A stretch of DNA of 64,000 nucleotides from Thozetella sp. PMI_491 (lineage: Eukaryota > Ascomycota > Sordariomycetes > Chaetosphaeriales > Chaetosphaeriaceae). Each line of letters begins with the position of its first letter. The first letter of the stretch is position 1. The DNA is taken from the NCBI GenBank assembly GCA_021432635.1, contig MU270042.1:751780-815779 (forward strand), in the 5' to 3' direction. Made by a program: the position numbers and the translations under genes. Below are positions 13,601-25,783 of the stretch, one piece after another. Below the pieces are notes generated by a model. It did not search any database and was not told the origin of the DNA. It saw only the letters and a list, made by a program, of their open reading frames with translations.

Positions 13601-14082
13601 GTATTACAGCATCAAAGTAGTCAGCAGGCGCCAGCTACCCTAGGTACTAGGGCAACAACTAGGGTATATATAAGTAGTTAGAGGACTTAGCTAAGTATTT
13701 AGAGGCTAAGAAGCTAATAGGAACAGATAAGTAATAATAATAAGGGACCTTAGTATTAACTATAGTTATTATAGCTATATAAATAATAACTAATAATATA
13801 TTAGGCATCTCTAATACTTTATATAATAGTCGTTATACTTTATAAGCTTAATATACTCACTTTCTATAATAGCTATTACAAAATCTTAATAAGATACTTA
13901 GCTACCTATCTAAAGATTACTAGTATAAAAAAGAGCTATTATTAATAAGTTTTACTCACCACCTTTATAGGGCAAGTAGTTATAGGTATTAAAAATTTAG
14001 GCTAATAAAAAGCAGTAAAACCGTTATATATCTATAAGATTATACATCTATAGTAATTTATTATACGTCCCTAGTAATTCCC
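10659..14082 (+). mobile_element. Mutator-like element (MULE, Hop-like), copy 1, RIP-inactivated
   Basis: Terminal inverted repeats of about 95 bp (10659-10753 and 13988-14082) begin RGGAATTACT. They contain a 21-22 bp internal duplication (AATTACTA.GGACGTATAA twice). The element is flanked by TATAATAT at 10651-10658 and 14083-14090, an 8-bp target duplication. One plus-strand frame (about 11,000-13,750), read with TAG/TAA as former Gln/Trp, gives a MULE-type transposase. Near 12,300-12,600 it has the DDE-core pattern: a conserved TN(D)F segment, then a hydrophobic IYYVNLNIL stretch matching the family's 'WH.N.N.L' block. Near 13,240-13,350 lies a remnant of the SWIM-like zinc segment (GMPYYYKIYKVL, former Cys and His replaced by Tyr). 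Size and TIR length are close to what I recall for Hop of Fusarium. Dozens of stops make it inactive. Confidence 0.85.
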
Positions 14083-14090
14083 TATAATAT
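14083..14090. repeat. Target-site duplication of MULE copy 1, right
   Basis: TATAATAT follows the right TIR end AGTAATTCCC and matches the left flank exactly. Confidence 0.7.
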
Positions 14091-17000
14091 ACTCTAATAG
14101 ATATATAGATATTATCCACCTTATAAAGTGTTAATTAAAATAGTTTTAACATATAATAAGATTACTTAATACCCTTATCTCCCTTTATTATATTATATAT
14201 ATTAGATATTATAATAAAAAATAAAGGGGAAATACTAGCTATCCTTATAAAATTACTATATATTATATTATTTATATATTAGGAATAGTTATATTACCTA
14301 GCTCTTTATAGTTATAATAAGGCTAGGATATTAAAATCTACTCCTATTTAAGTTATTAATTTATAACCCTAGTATTAATTAATAATCTTAAATTTAACTA
14401 GGGTAGGTCTAGGTGCTAGGGCTAGGGAAGATAATACCTTTATACCTTATAATAGCTCTATCTATTAGAAAAGAAGTAGTTATAGCCTAGTAGTGATTTA
14501 TATTAGCTTTTATAACTAGTAGTTAGGCTTGTTAAGTAAGAAGAAGGGAGAGAGCCTGCTAACTATACCCCTAGAGGTGAGAAAGGCTAGGTGATTTATA
14601 TAATAATAGTAGACTAGGCAATTTATAAGCTACTGGTAAAATAAGCTTAGTATTAGGGCTTTTAGGCAGCTGATTAGGTTTTATCCTTAAAGGACTATTC
14701 TTTTGTTTATTATCCCTTATATAAAGCCTAGTAATAAATAAAACTACTATAAAAGTATATATATTTACTTTACTTCTTATTTATCCTGTCTTAGCCCTAT
14801 TATTCTTACTATTAGATAAGCTTATTAGGCTTTTTAAAGATATATTATTTAGTGTTATTATTATACTGTTTTAAGCGCTAATATACCAGCCTAAGAGGCT
14901 CTTAGTATATTATATATTATTTAGAATTAAAAGGGTTAGGTTAGCTTTTTAGGTATGTTAGAAGCTTTATAGAACCTCTTAATAATAGGGAGCTACTTAG
15001 ATTATTATAAATTAGTTAGCTAGAGTAACTAGCTTCTCTTTTACCCTTATAGATTATATTACTAGGAGGTATATAATAATAGTAGGGTTGAATTATAAGA
15101 GAGTATTAATGAGTAATATAGATATAAAAGGGCTGGTCTAGCTTTTAATAGTTATAACTAAGTAGTATATATAGTATTTCTACTACTTTAAAGTATGTAA
15201 AAACACCTTATATATAAAAGATAGCTAATAAGAGCCCCTTTAGAGGTATATAAGATAGGTATAGCTATTGATTAATAAGGTAGTACTAAGAGTTATTATA
15301 TTCTTAGTAAATATATAAAGATAGGGGTATATATTATATAGAATAGCTACTTAAAAGTCTAATACTGCTATAGACTAGTTACTATTATTAGAGATATAGC
15401 TAAAAAGGGGGAGAAAGAGCTCCTTAGGGTAGCTTACTTTAATAAGCTTATATAGATTAAACTATATAGTAATATATTAAAGTATCTTTTAGAGGTTATT
15501 AGTATGCTTTTAAGCCTTAATTAAAAGGTTTAAAAGGGATATAAGTAGGGAGTTTTTATAGGGGTAAAGGTATTTATATATATTAAAATATACCTTATTG
15601 TTTAAAAAGTTTAAAAAGTTAAGCTGTTATAAGAGATAGTTATACTTTATATATGTTAAGATATTAATATGTTCTAGGTAGAATGTTTATTAGAGGTTAT
15701 TTTTTATTATATAAGTATTATCTAGCCTTATAAAATAATACTAGTTAGATATAGTTAAGTATTTAAAGGCTTATAGTATAAGTAGATAGATAGTATTTAA
15801 GACTAATTAAAAGCAGAGGAGTTAGATTTAAAAGATAAGATAATTAGGCTAGTAAGAGTAATATTATAGTAGGAGGCTGTTATACCTTATCTATATATAA
15901 GCTTATTAGTATATCTTATATAAAGAGTATAAAGTAGCTTTAGTTAATAAGTATAGAGTATTAAGCTATAGCAAGCTTATATTATAGCTAGTTATTCTAG
16001 AGTATAATAGCCTAGTATAGCTTAAAGCTATTGCTTTAGATAAGGTTTAAAGTATTTTTAAAGCTTGTTTTAGTTATAGCGTCTAGTTTAAACTTAAGGG
16101 AGATAACCTTTAACTAGTATTATACCTAGCTGTTTAAAAGGATAGGCAGCTTTATATTAATATATAGCTATAAGTATAACTAGGGCAGTAATATATCTAT
16201 TACTTTATATTAGCTTATTATTCTCTTTATAAGATAGGGTTAAAAGATATACTAAAGTTATAAATATTATACTCTTATTATAGCTATATATTATCTTAGT
16301 GTTTAAACAATTAGTATAAAGCTATTATTTAGTACTAATTAGCAAGTAGCTTAAAAATAGGGAGGAACTAGTTAATACTTTAGTCTTAAAAGTTTAAAAT
16401 AATAAATAAGTAAAGTATTATAATAAACTTTATAGTGTTAATATTTTATTATCTTATAGTTACTTAAAAGTAGTGTTTTAAAGCCTTTTAATAAAGACCT
16501 TAATAATAAAAAATACTTATAAATAAGGCAACTTACTTAGTATTAATAAGGTGATTTTTGCCCTGCTTTTACTATAGATTTAAGTTAATTATATAGACCT
16601 ATACAGTAGTAAGTAAAAAGGGCTGGGCTTACTACTAAGTAGTTAAGCTGTCTAACTTATCTAGGCGCTTAATAACTTCCTTATAATACTTAAAGAGCTA
16701 TTTAAGGCTATTAGCTTTTTAATCTTATTTTAACAGTATAATATTATAGGTTAGTAATAGTAAAAAGGCCTTATTTATTATAGGCTAGTAGGAAAAAATA
16801 GTGTTAAGGGGTAGTTAAGATATTAATCTTACCTCTCTTAAAGGCTAAGGGCTAGGGCTAGGACAAGGGCTTATATAAATAGTATTAAGTTCCTTACTCT
16901 CCTGTCTTACTAGGTATAAAGACAACTATTTATATTAAGGATAGTATTAACTATAAGAGGCTCTTGCCTTTAGTTTATACTAAGCTATTATATAATCTAC

Positions 17001-17300
17001 TTTCTTACCCTAGGTTAAAATAACACGCTTTATTAGCTTCTTTACTTTCCTTTTTTCCTCTTTTCTTTTATCTCCTACTTTTTCTCTCTTTTTTTCTTCT
17101 CTCTTTATAATATATTTAATAATCTTATACCTATAAAAGCCTATATAATTAAACACTTAGCAACTAAAAAATCTATAGATTATACTTTATAATATATAAA
17201 GAAATAAATCTAACTATAGCTAATTTCTTCCTATTAAAAAGTAATTAGGTAAACCTTATTATATATATAAAAAGGTAGTTTAAAGGACTAGCCTGTTACT
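14091..17300. other. AT-rich RIP-mutated DNA, no identifiable gene
   Basis: Dense TAG/TAA in all frames, with the same TpA excess as the flanking blocks. Short protein-like stretches can be read when stops are treated as Gln or Trp, for example on the plus strand around 15,100-16,050. I could not keep one frame or recognise a family. It is probably degraded transposon sequence. Confidence 0.6.
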
Positions 17301-17314
17301 TATACCTATTAGTA

Positions 17315-17585
17315 AGTATACCCTATAAAGCGTGATATAATATAGGCCTATAGGCGTTAAAGTATACCCTATAAAGTGTATAGCTACACCTAGGCTAGTT
17401 TATACTTTTACTTTATAAGGTATAAGAGTATATTACCCTATAGGGCGTAAAAGTGTATCCTTTCTACCCTATAAGGTGTAAGAGTATATCCTCTCTACCT
17501 TATAAGGTATAGAAATATATTACCCTATAAGGTATAGGAGTGTATCCTCTCTACCCTGTAGAGTATAAGAGTGTATCTTCTATTA
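17315..17585. repeat. Approximately 30-bp minisatellite
   Basis: About eight degenerate units of the form TACCCTATAAGGTGTAAGAG followed by TGTATCCTCTC occur head to tail. Differences between units are mostly C/T and G/A, again consistent with RIP or with drift in an AT-rich block. Confidence 0.75.
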
Positions 17586-17899
17586 GGTTATGTCTATTAG
17601 TTATATTATCTACCTTAAGTACTTAGTGCTTTATAAAGTGTAACACTCTTATATTTCCTACTTTTAACCCTAACTTATTATACCTAGAAAGCCCCCCTAA
17701 TATAGATCTTTTATAAGTATAGGGCTTTTTTATCTACCTTAAAGGTATATAGCCTATATATTTTATAATATATATTTTAAGATTTATATTTAATAATAGG
17801 TTATATATTAATATTATAAAAGACTAGCTAGCCTTTTTTTATATTATTAGGATTAATATATATTACTCTATTATAAATTACCTCTTTTTTATAATAAAA

Positions 17900-19330
17900 A
17901 CTAAATAAATATTCCTTTTAAAATTCTCTTTTTTTTACTATTTAATAATATATATAGCCTCTTATATAAAAATATCTTATTTATTTACTTAAGATTATTA
18001 ATTAAATCCTTTAAGAGAGTAATAATAATATAATTATAATTATTTATATAAAATCACTAATTTTTTTAATAACTACCTCTTATATATAAATATTATTCTT
18101 ATATAAATACTTTTTTATACTCTTACTTTATTTTTTATTAACTAAGATAAAGTAATAATAATTTAATAGTTATTTATATAAATTATTAACTATTTTAATA
18201 ATTACTCCTTTTAATAATATTTTTAAAGACTCTTAAAATAATTATAAGTTTAAATCTTATTATAATTAAATTTTTATAAACTATATAATATATTATTATT
18301 ATATAGTTTATAAGGGTTTTTTTTATATATATTTAACTATAACTAGTTATAATTATATATATTTTTAATTTATTTAAAATTAATAATTAAAGTCTTTTTA
18401 AAAGAGTAATAATAATATAATAATAGTTATTTTTATAAAATTACTAACTATTTTAATAATTATCTCCTTTATATAAATAAATATTATTTTTATATAAATA
18501 TTCTCTTTTACTTTTATCTTATTACTTATTAACTAAGATAAAATAATAATAGTTTAATAGTTATTTATATAGAATTACTAACTATTTTAATAACTATCTC
18601 TTTTAATAAAGGCTAAGGTATAATTACTCTTTATCTAGTCTTTTTTATTTAGTTTTTATTAATTATTTATAGCTATATAATATAATAATAATATTTTTTA
18701 AAGACTTTTAAAATAGTTATAGATTTAAATCTTATTATAGTTAATCTTTAATAAACTATATAATAATATATTATTATATAATTTACTAGGTTTTTTTTAT
18801 ATATATTTAACTCTAACTAGTTATAATTATATATCTTTTTTATCTACTTAAAGTTATTAATTAAAGCCTTTTTAAGAGAGTAATAATAATATAATAATAA
18901 CTATTTATATAAAATCATTAATTATTTTAATAACTACCTCTTTTATATATATAAATACTACTCTTATATAAACACTCTCTTTACTCTTACCTTATTAATT
19001 ATTAATTAAGGTAAATAAAGTAATAATAGTCTAATAATTAGTTATTTATATAAAACTATTAATTATTTTAATAACTACTTCTTTTAGGAAAGGCCTTATA
19101 AGTAAAATATAATTACTCTTTATCTAGTTTTTTTTTAATTTAGTCTTTTTAATTACTTATAATTATATAGTATAATAATAATACTCTTTAAAAACTTTTA
19201 AAGTAGTTATAAGTTTAAATCTTATTATAGCTAATTTTTTACAAACTATATAATAATATATTATTATATAGTTTATAGAATTTCTTTTATTATTTAACTT
19301 TAGTTAGTTATAAATATATATATATATATA
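17900..19330. repeat. Three degenerate direct repeats of about 390-470 bp
   Basis: The segment GAGTAATAATAATATAAT, followed by a TATTTATATAAAATCACTAA-like stretch and AACTACCTC, recurs at about 18,012, 18,401 and 18,873. Between these points the rest of the unit also recurs: TAACTAGTTATAATTATATA, a T-run, and TATATAATATATTATTATATAG. This is a former tandem array, now almost pure A and T. No gene is visible. Confidence 0.7.
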
Positions 19331-19724
19331 TATTTATATTAAAAGCTTTTAAAATAAATTTATCTTTATATAAAAAATAAAAAGATTATATAAAAAAAGG
19401 TTTATATAAAAGCTTTAAAAAATAGATTTATCCTTATATAAAGAAAGGTTTATATAAAGGCTTAATCTCTTTTAAGATCCTTAAGTTTAAAAAGATATAA
19501 AGCTTTATAAAAACTTAGGGAAAATATATAGTTAGGCTAGATTTTTAATAAAGTCTTTTCCTAACCTTATTAACTATAAGTAAAATATTAAAGATTTTAA
19601 AAACCTAAGTATAATATAAGAATTAAATATAATAGTCTCTCTTTCTAGCTTTATTAAAAATAAAGTTAAGCCTTTAATTTTAATATTATAACTTATATTA
19701 TTATATTAAATTACTAAGTAATAG

Positions 19725-20268
19725 CAGATGCAGTGCTGCACCCGCTGGGTTTAGCGGCACCTTCATTCGGGCCTAGCGCTGACGCAGACCCACCAAGGAC
19801 CTACCCGCCGCTTTGCTAATTAGCCCGTGCCAACGTCGCGTCTCGCCCAGCAGCATAAATAGACCTCACGTCCCTCTGGTCGCAAACTTGTACTCTCGAC
19901 CTCGCAACCCTTCAACTTCCACCACTTTATCTTTGGCGACAGCCAACGCCGCTGCGCCTTCCCTCTCCTCTCCCCCCTTCCCCCCTCCTGGCTCTTCGCC
20001 TCTGGGTCGCACCACCGTGTCGCGCCGCCTCCAACTTCCGCGGCTCACTCCCACCGCTGGCCGCCTAGACTTAACTCGCCCATCCCTCTCCATCCCAAGC
20101 TTAATCGTGATTCCAACGACGCGATACTCGTCAACATGCTCTGCGCTAAGCGACTACAATAGTTCCCACACTGTACCTTGGGTCGCTCCACCGCACCTCA
20201 CGCCTGCTCGCCGCCCACCGTTCCAAATTCTGAAAATATCCTTCCCTTCGTCTATAACGCCTGACTCT
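19725..20268 (+). promoter_or_regulatory. GC-rich promoter-like island spared by RIP
   Basis: Inside AT-rich DNA there is an abrupt GC-balanced island with no TpA excess. It contains a TATA-like ATAAATAG at 19855-19862. A pyrimidine-rich C/T stretch follows (about 19,880-20,060), typical of fungal core promoters and 5' leaders, and then an ATG at 20269. The frame after that ATG is RIP-interrupted. ORFs of 155 codons (+) and 75 codons (-) lie in the island, but their Pro/Ser/Arg-rich composition looks like leader sequence rather than protein. Confidence 0.5.
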
Positions 20269-21120
20269 ATGTCTGCCTAGCAGATCCTAGACGCAACCTA
20301 TAATGCCTGCCTGTCCTAACTAGTCATAAAAATGCTGTAGATGCCGGTGTGTCAATACAGAGACACTAGACAGCCTCTTCCTCGCAAGGCTTTACCTAAG
20401 ACATCTAATATATCAGGCTAAACGGCTTATTAGTTATGGTCGGACCGATTTCTAGCGTCAGCTACAACGGGATATACAGGGGCAAGTCACACGGGAGATA
20501 TCGTACTGACCTGATTCAACTATTGGTTAGCTGTGATTCAGGCTATAGCTGGCAGAGACAGTAAGGAGGAGCTAGAGACAAGGTTATAGTAAAGCGGTCT
20601 AATTAAGATAAGTCCTAGAAAGTAAAAAGAGGGGATAATATAGTGTCTCTAGTGTTACAAGTTAACTCGTGACCTATATCCCTACAAGCACATAAAGAAT
20701 AATCTATGCCTTTAATTGATAGCGAAGTAGATATAACACTAGGAAGGAGCTTAAAGGCTAAGTTAACGGTATATAAGAGTAGCTTAGTAAGATTTTACCT
20801 TTCTATTAATAGCTTTAGAAACAGTATAACAAGAGAGAGTCACAATCTTATATAAAAGGTATAGGAAGGGCATAAAAAGAGACGATACACTTATATTATA
20901 TTAGCTAAGTTGTTTTAAACAATCTCTAGAGATACTATAGACTATATACTATTAAGTCAGGACCTAATTTACAATAATAACAATACCTTATAACAGCTAT
21001 TATCTCTAAAAGCCTTTTTTCTATCTTAATAGTTATATAATTAACAGAGGTATAAGAGATTAACACATTAGAGTTCTCCTGATTTCCTACTTTAAGGAGG
21101 CATTTTAGCTAAGCATACCT
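20269..21120 (+). pseudogene. RIP-interrupted gene behind the GC island, unidentified
   Basis: The ATG at 20269-20271 opens a frame (MSA, then TAG) that I followed codon by codon to about 20,970, and more loosely to 21,120. It has no frameshift. Interruptions are TAG/TAA, plus one TGA in a Trp-like context (about 20,512). The first ~300 bp are lightly mutated and read as a plausible soluble protein with a segment SATTGYTGASHTGDIV. Downstream mutation is heavier. I do not recognise the family. A RIP gradient from a clean promoter into a mutated body suggests that the repeated unit began near the start codon. Confidence 0.45.
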
Positions 21121-22343
21121 CCTATATACTGCTAGATAAGTTAGTAGTACAGCTAGACTTATTTAATCACTCTATATATATAAATTCCCGTTTCCCCCAC
21201 CTAGGAGATACTTTACCTTACGCTAAATACTACTTAGAATCTATTAGAGTTATTAGCTTTTATAATTCCCTAATACTTATAATATAATAACATATATATC
21301 CCTTAAAAACTAGACCTTTTTCACTCTCCCTTTCGCTACATGTAGTAGGCCTATAAGCTGTAGTTACTTAGCTTAGAATAGTAGACCCTTTATTGCCTTA
21401 CTTAGGGGTAAAAACAAACTATAGTAAGATACACGTAGCAACTAATACAGTTTTATAAAGCCCTCTAAGGCTGATATAGTTATAATCTCTAGTAACAGCA
21501 AGTCTGATTATAGCGATCTTAACAATAGCTAATCTAATACTTCTTTTCTACTAATTAACAAGCTTCTTCTTCCTATTATAGACAATATTAAATCTAGTAG
21601 TATTACTAATACTAGCCTATAGTTAAACTCTTATCTCTTAATAGACTTATTTTACTAATGTATCTAAGCAGGCAAGTATTTTAATCTTATATCTAGCTAT
21701 AATAATAATAGAAAGGAGCTATTAGCTACTAGTATAACCAACTTAAACAGCTAAAGGTTTAAGTTACTAATATAAGCTGTTATTTAAGATAGGTCTAAAA
21801 AACTATTACTTGCCTAGATAATAGGACTAATATAACTAATTATATTAAACTAGCTACTGTAAAAGCCTAGCATAAGGTATACTATAGCTTCTTCTCTCTT
21901 ATTACCTTTACTAAGGCTACCCTCCTTACTTATATCTCTATAAACTAAACTATTCCTAATAAATAGGGCAGAGAATCCCCCTAAAGCTAGCCTAGCCCTC
22001 TAAAATAGTAATATTATATATAACTTTAGTGTTTCAAATATACTAAGGCTTTTTCTTAGCAAGGGTATAGCTAACCTATATTAGTCTAGATTATAGTATA
22101 ATCCTAAACCCCTTATATTATCATATAGAGAAAACTCTTAGCTATAAAAGTATTCTCTAAGGCTACCTATTATAACACTACTATAGGTATTATCTAGGTC
22201 ACTAAGGGTTATATAATAAAACAAACCAGTCCCCTAAGGCTAGACTTTATATAAGGTAAAGTAAACATTTACTCCTAGAAGCACTATATATAATAAAACT
22301 ATTATAGAGATAGCCCCTATAATAAATAAAGCCTATTACACTA
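21121..22343. other. AT-rich RIP-mutated DNA, no identifiable gene
   Basis: TpA-rich sequence without open frames between the interrupted gene and MULE copy 2. I saw no internal repeat or decodable domain. Confidence 0.6.
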
Positions 22344-22351
22344 ATAATATA
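22344..22351. repeat. Target-site duplication of MULE copy 2, left
   Basis: ATAATATA lies immediately before the left TIR (AGGAATTACT) and is repeated at 25776-25783. Confidence 0.7.
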
Positions 22352-25300
22352 AGGAATTACTAAGGACGTATGACAAATTACTACGGACGTATAATCTTAT
22401 AGATGTATAACAGTTTTACTGCTTCTTATTAGCCTAAATTTTTAATATTAATACATATACCACACTTAAAATTCTGCTAAAGTACCCCAAGTTATTTTAA
22501 CTGTTTTTCTTTAGTTAAGCTAACACAAACATATCTTATCGCCTCTTTAAAAAGCTTTAGTTAAACTATAGTAATAACAACCTAATACCTATCCCTATTC
22601 GCCCGATCAAAAGCCAGTAGCAACAATATTCTAATACTACAACTCATTTAAAACAGCTGCCTTTTAAACGACAATACTAAAACCTAACACCTAGCTCCCC
22701 TAGTTCGTTAGATATCACTAATACCTTAAGAACTAGTATTAGTTCCTACTATAGTATCAGTAATAATAGCACTATACTAAACCTCTTTTCTATATTTTTA
22801 AAACACTTTATAACTATCCCCTGCCCATATAATAAAACATTTAACAACCCTCTATAAACTACTAGGAGCAATTTAAAGATCTATCTACTAGATTAATTTA
22901 TTAAATATCCCTAATAAATAAAATAAAATCATATTTATATTCCTGTCTTAGGCCCTAAGTCTGCTAAAATTACCTATCTCTAAAATCAAGCTACTTCCTA
23001 GTTGCTACCTATTATAACTCTAGCTATATTGCCCCAGGCCTAATTTACCTCTACCTTAAAGCTTATCTAAAAGGTGATTAATATAGATCAATAACTCACC
23101 TTTAACCTTATATAATTATATAAATAAGTTCATTATTAATGGGAGAGATAGAGATATTCCCCACTTTAAGATCTAATCTCCCCCCTTTTAGGGGAAGCCC
23201 TGCCTCTATATCTAGGCCTATTAATAGAGCAAAGTAGTTATATATTAGGGTTAGAGTCTAATAAATCAGTTATACCTCTAATCCTAAACCTACTTATACT
23301 AGGCAAACCAGCTGCTTTTATAAAAGAGTTTTTTAATATAGTTAATACTTTTAATAAAGCTAATAGATTTACTATTAATAGATATAATAACTATACCTAA
23401 GACAGCTAGGTAATATAGTATACTTTTTAATATGATTGTTATAGAGTGTCCTAGCCTAATAGGGGGGAAAGACTCTAGAATTAAAAGCCTTAGAAGTATA
23501 GCTATAAGTAGAAAGTTATTACTAAGGCCCTTAAGGAAGGTAGGTAGCTTCTTTAGAAACATATTAACCTAGAGCACCTCTAACATAATTATACACCTAA
23601 TATTAATTTGTCTGCCTACCCTACTTATAAAAGACTTACTAACTCTATCAAAGAGTTAATTAAGTCAATAAGTTAATAGATAGGCATCTAGGCATGTAAT
23701 ATCCAGGTAATTATTACTAAGTAACACCTTGAATTAGTTTTAACTAAGAAAGACATTTATAACGCTAGGGCAAAGAATAACTAGGAGAAGCTTAACAGTT
23801 ATAGTTCTACTACTACCCTGATTAAGTTATTTAACAATAAAAAAATTCCCTATATTATAAAATAAGCTAATAATAATCTAGATTGTCTACTAGGACTTAT
23901 ATAGACCTATCCTTCTTATATACAGCTATAGAAACAGTTTTCTAAGGTGATAAGTTTTAACAATACTTATAACACTAATTACTATAAGCTTCCCCTGTTC
24001 TAAGTAACTAGCTAGACCTGCCTAGAAACTATCTTTAACACTATATTTAACGTAATTAATAATAAGAGGCTTAAAAGATTTTAATTTCTAGCTAATACTA
24101 TCTAAGAACTAGCTAACTAGCACAAGATTTAACTTCCTAATATAGTAATCACTAACTTTAATACATAGATAAAAGAGGCTCTTAGAGCTACTTTCCCAGA
24201 CGTATAACAACAGCTATATATCCACCACATTAATTCAAACATTTTTCTCTAGTTAAAAAAGAAGTAGAAATAACCTTTTACTCTAGACAGTAGTAATATT
24301 AACAATAGCGATAGAAAAGTCTAAGTCTTGCTTAATTCTAGCGATAGAGATATAATCTAAGATACTAAAAAGCTAGATAAAACCCCTCCAGGGCTAATTA
24401 CTTATAATTATAAGGGGGTATTAGTACTTTAAAAGTTTGTTATATTTACTAAGACTAAGGAGGAGTATAAAGAGGCCTGGGCTAATATCTGTAAGGAATT
24501 TGATAACTAAAGAGCTATTTTTATATATCTTTATTAGATATATATAAGTATATAGGCCTAGTAGGCCTAGTGTTATATTTAAAGGTATTAAAACTTTAGT
24601 ATCTAGGTTATATCTAGGACAGAGGCAAGTAATAATAATATTAAAAGCTACCTCTTAAATAATATAAGCTACTTATATCGACTAGTTAAGGCTATTAAAG
24701 AAATACTTAGTAATTAAGAGAAGGATTTTATCTATACTTATATATAGAACGAGGTACTTTCTTCTCGCAAGTATTTAAGACCTAGGTTGGAATACTTAGG
24801 TAAATTATAAATAGTAATGTCTAAGAAGGGTCTCTAACTTATTACTATACTATGTTATAAGGCAAAGATAGTAATCTTATTAGCTAAAAACCCTAAGCTA
24901 TAACTAATCAGCTCTTATAATAATAATTACTCTATTTCTATCTAGCTAGGCATGCCTTACCACTATAAGATCTATAAGGTCTTAGAGACTAGGAGTATCT
25001 TTACTAAGTAAGACATCTATCTATAGTAATATATCTATAAGCCAACCTCTAAAGATCCTTATTAATAGATTTATAACCTAAAGATTACTATGTTACTATA
25101 TAGTAAGCTAAGTAATAATATACAGCCTCTACTAGTCTGACTATATATAGGTAATTAAAGCTAGTTATCGACCTAGAACAGCAGCCAGCCGGCTAGCTAT
25201 TGTAGCTAACCTCTAGAAAGTTAGAATAAGGCTATGCTTACCTGATTAAAGCTTAAAAAAGCTTAGGGCAGCTAGTTATTAAAAGGGGGAGAAGTATCAC

Positions 25301-25775
25301 AGTATTAGAGTAGTCAGCGGGCACTAGCTACCCTAAGTACTAGGGTAATAACTAGGGTGTGTACAAGTAGTTAAAGGACTTAGCCAAGCGTTTAGAGGCT
25401 AAGAAGCTAGTGGGAGTAGATAAGTAGTAATAACAAGGGACCTTAGTATTAGCTACGGTTATTATAGCTACATAGATAATAGCTAATAATATATTAGGCA
25501 TCTCTAGTACTTTATATAATGGTCGTTATACTTTATAGGCTTGATATACTTACTTTTTATAACAGCTATTATAAAATCTTAATAAGATACTCAGCTACCT
25601 ATCTAAGGATCACTAGTATAAGAGAGGGCTATTATTAGTAAGTTTTACTCACTGCCTTTATAGGGTAAGTAGTTATAGGCACTGAAAATTTAAGCTAATA
25701 AGAAGCAGTAAAACCGTTATACGTCTATAAGATTATGTATCTATAGTAATTCGTTATATGTCCCTAGTAATTCCT
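22352..25775 (+). mobile_element. Mutator-like element (MULE, Hop-like), copy 2, RIP-inactivated
   Basis: This is a second copy of the element at 10,659, in the same orientation and of exactly the same length (3,424 bp). TIRs lie at 22352-22446 and 25681-25775. Flanking 8-bp duplications ATAATATA are at 22344-22351 and 25776-25783. In the stretches I aligned by eye against copy 1 (for example 22,445-22,575 against 10,752-10,882) every difference was a transition and there were no indels. The transposase frame is in the same place and is equally broken. The 87-codon minus-strand ORF at 23299-23562 is a chance frame inside the element. Confidence 0.85.
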
Positions 25776-25783
25776 ATAATATA
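25776..25783. repeat. Target-site duplication of MULE copy 2, right
   Basis: ATAATATA directly after the right TIR end AGTAATTCCT, identical to the left flank. Confidence 0.7.

Noticed and set aside
19813..20280. 155-codon plus ORF in the GC island
   Set aside because: Pro/Ser/Arg-rich without motifs. The sequence looks like a pyrimidine-rich promoter and leader ahead of the ATG at 20269.
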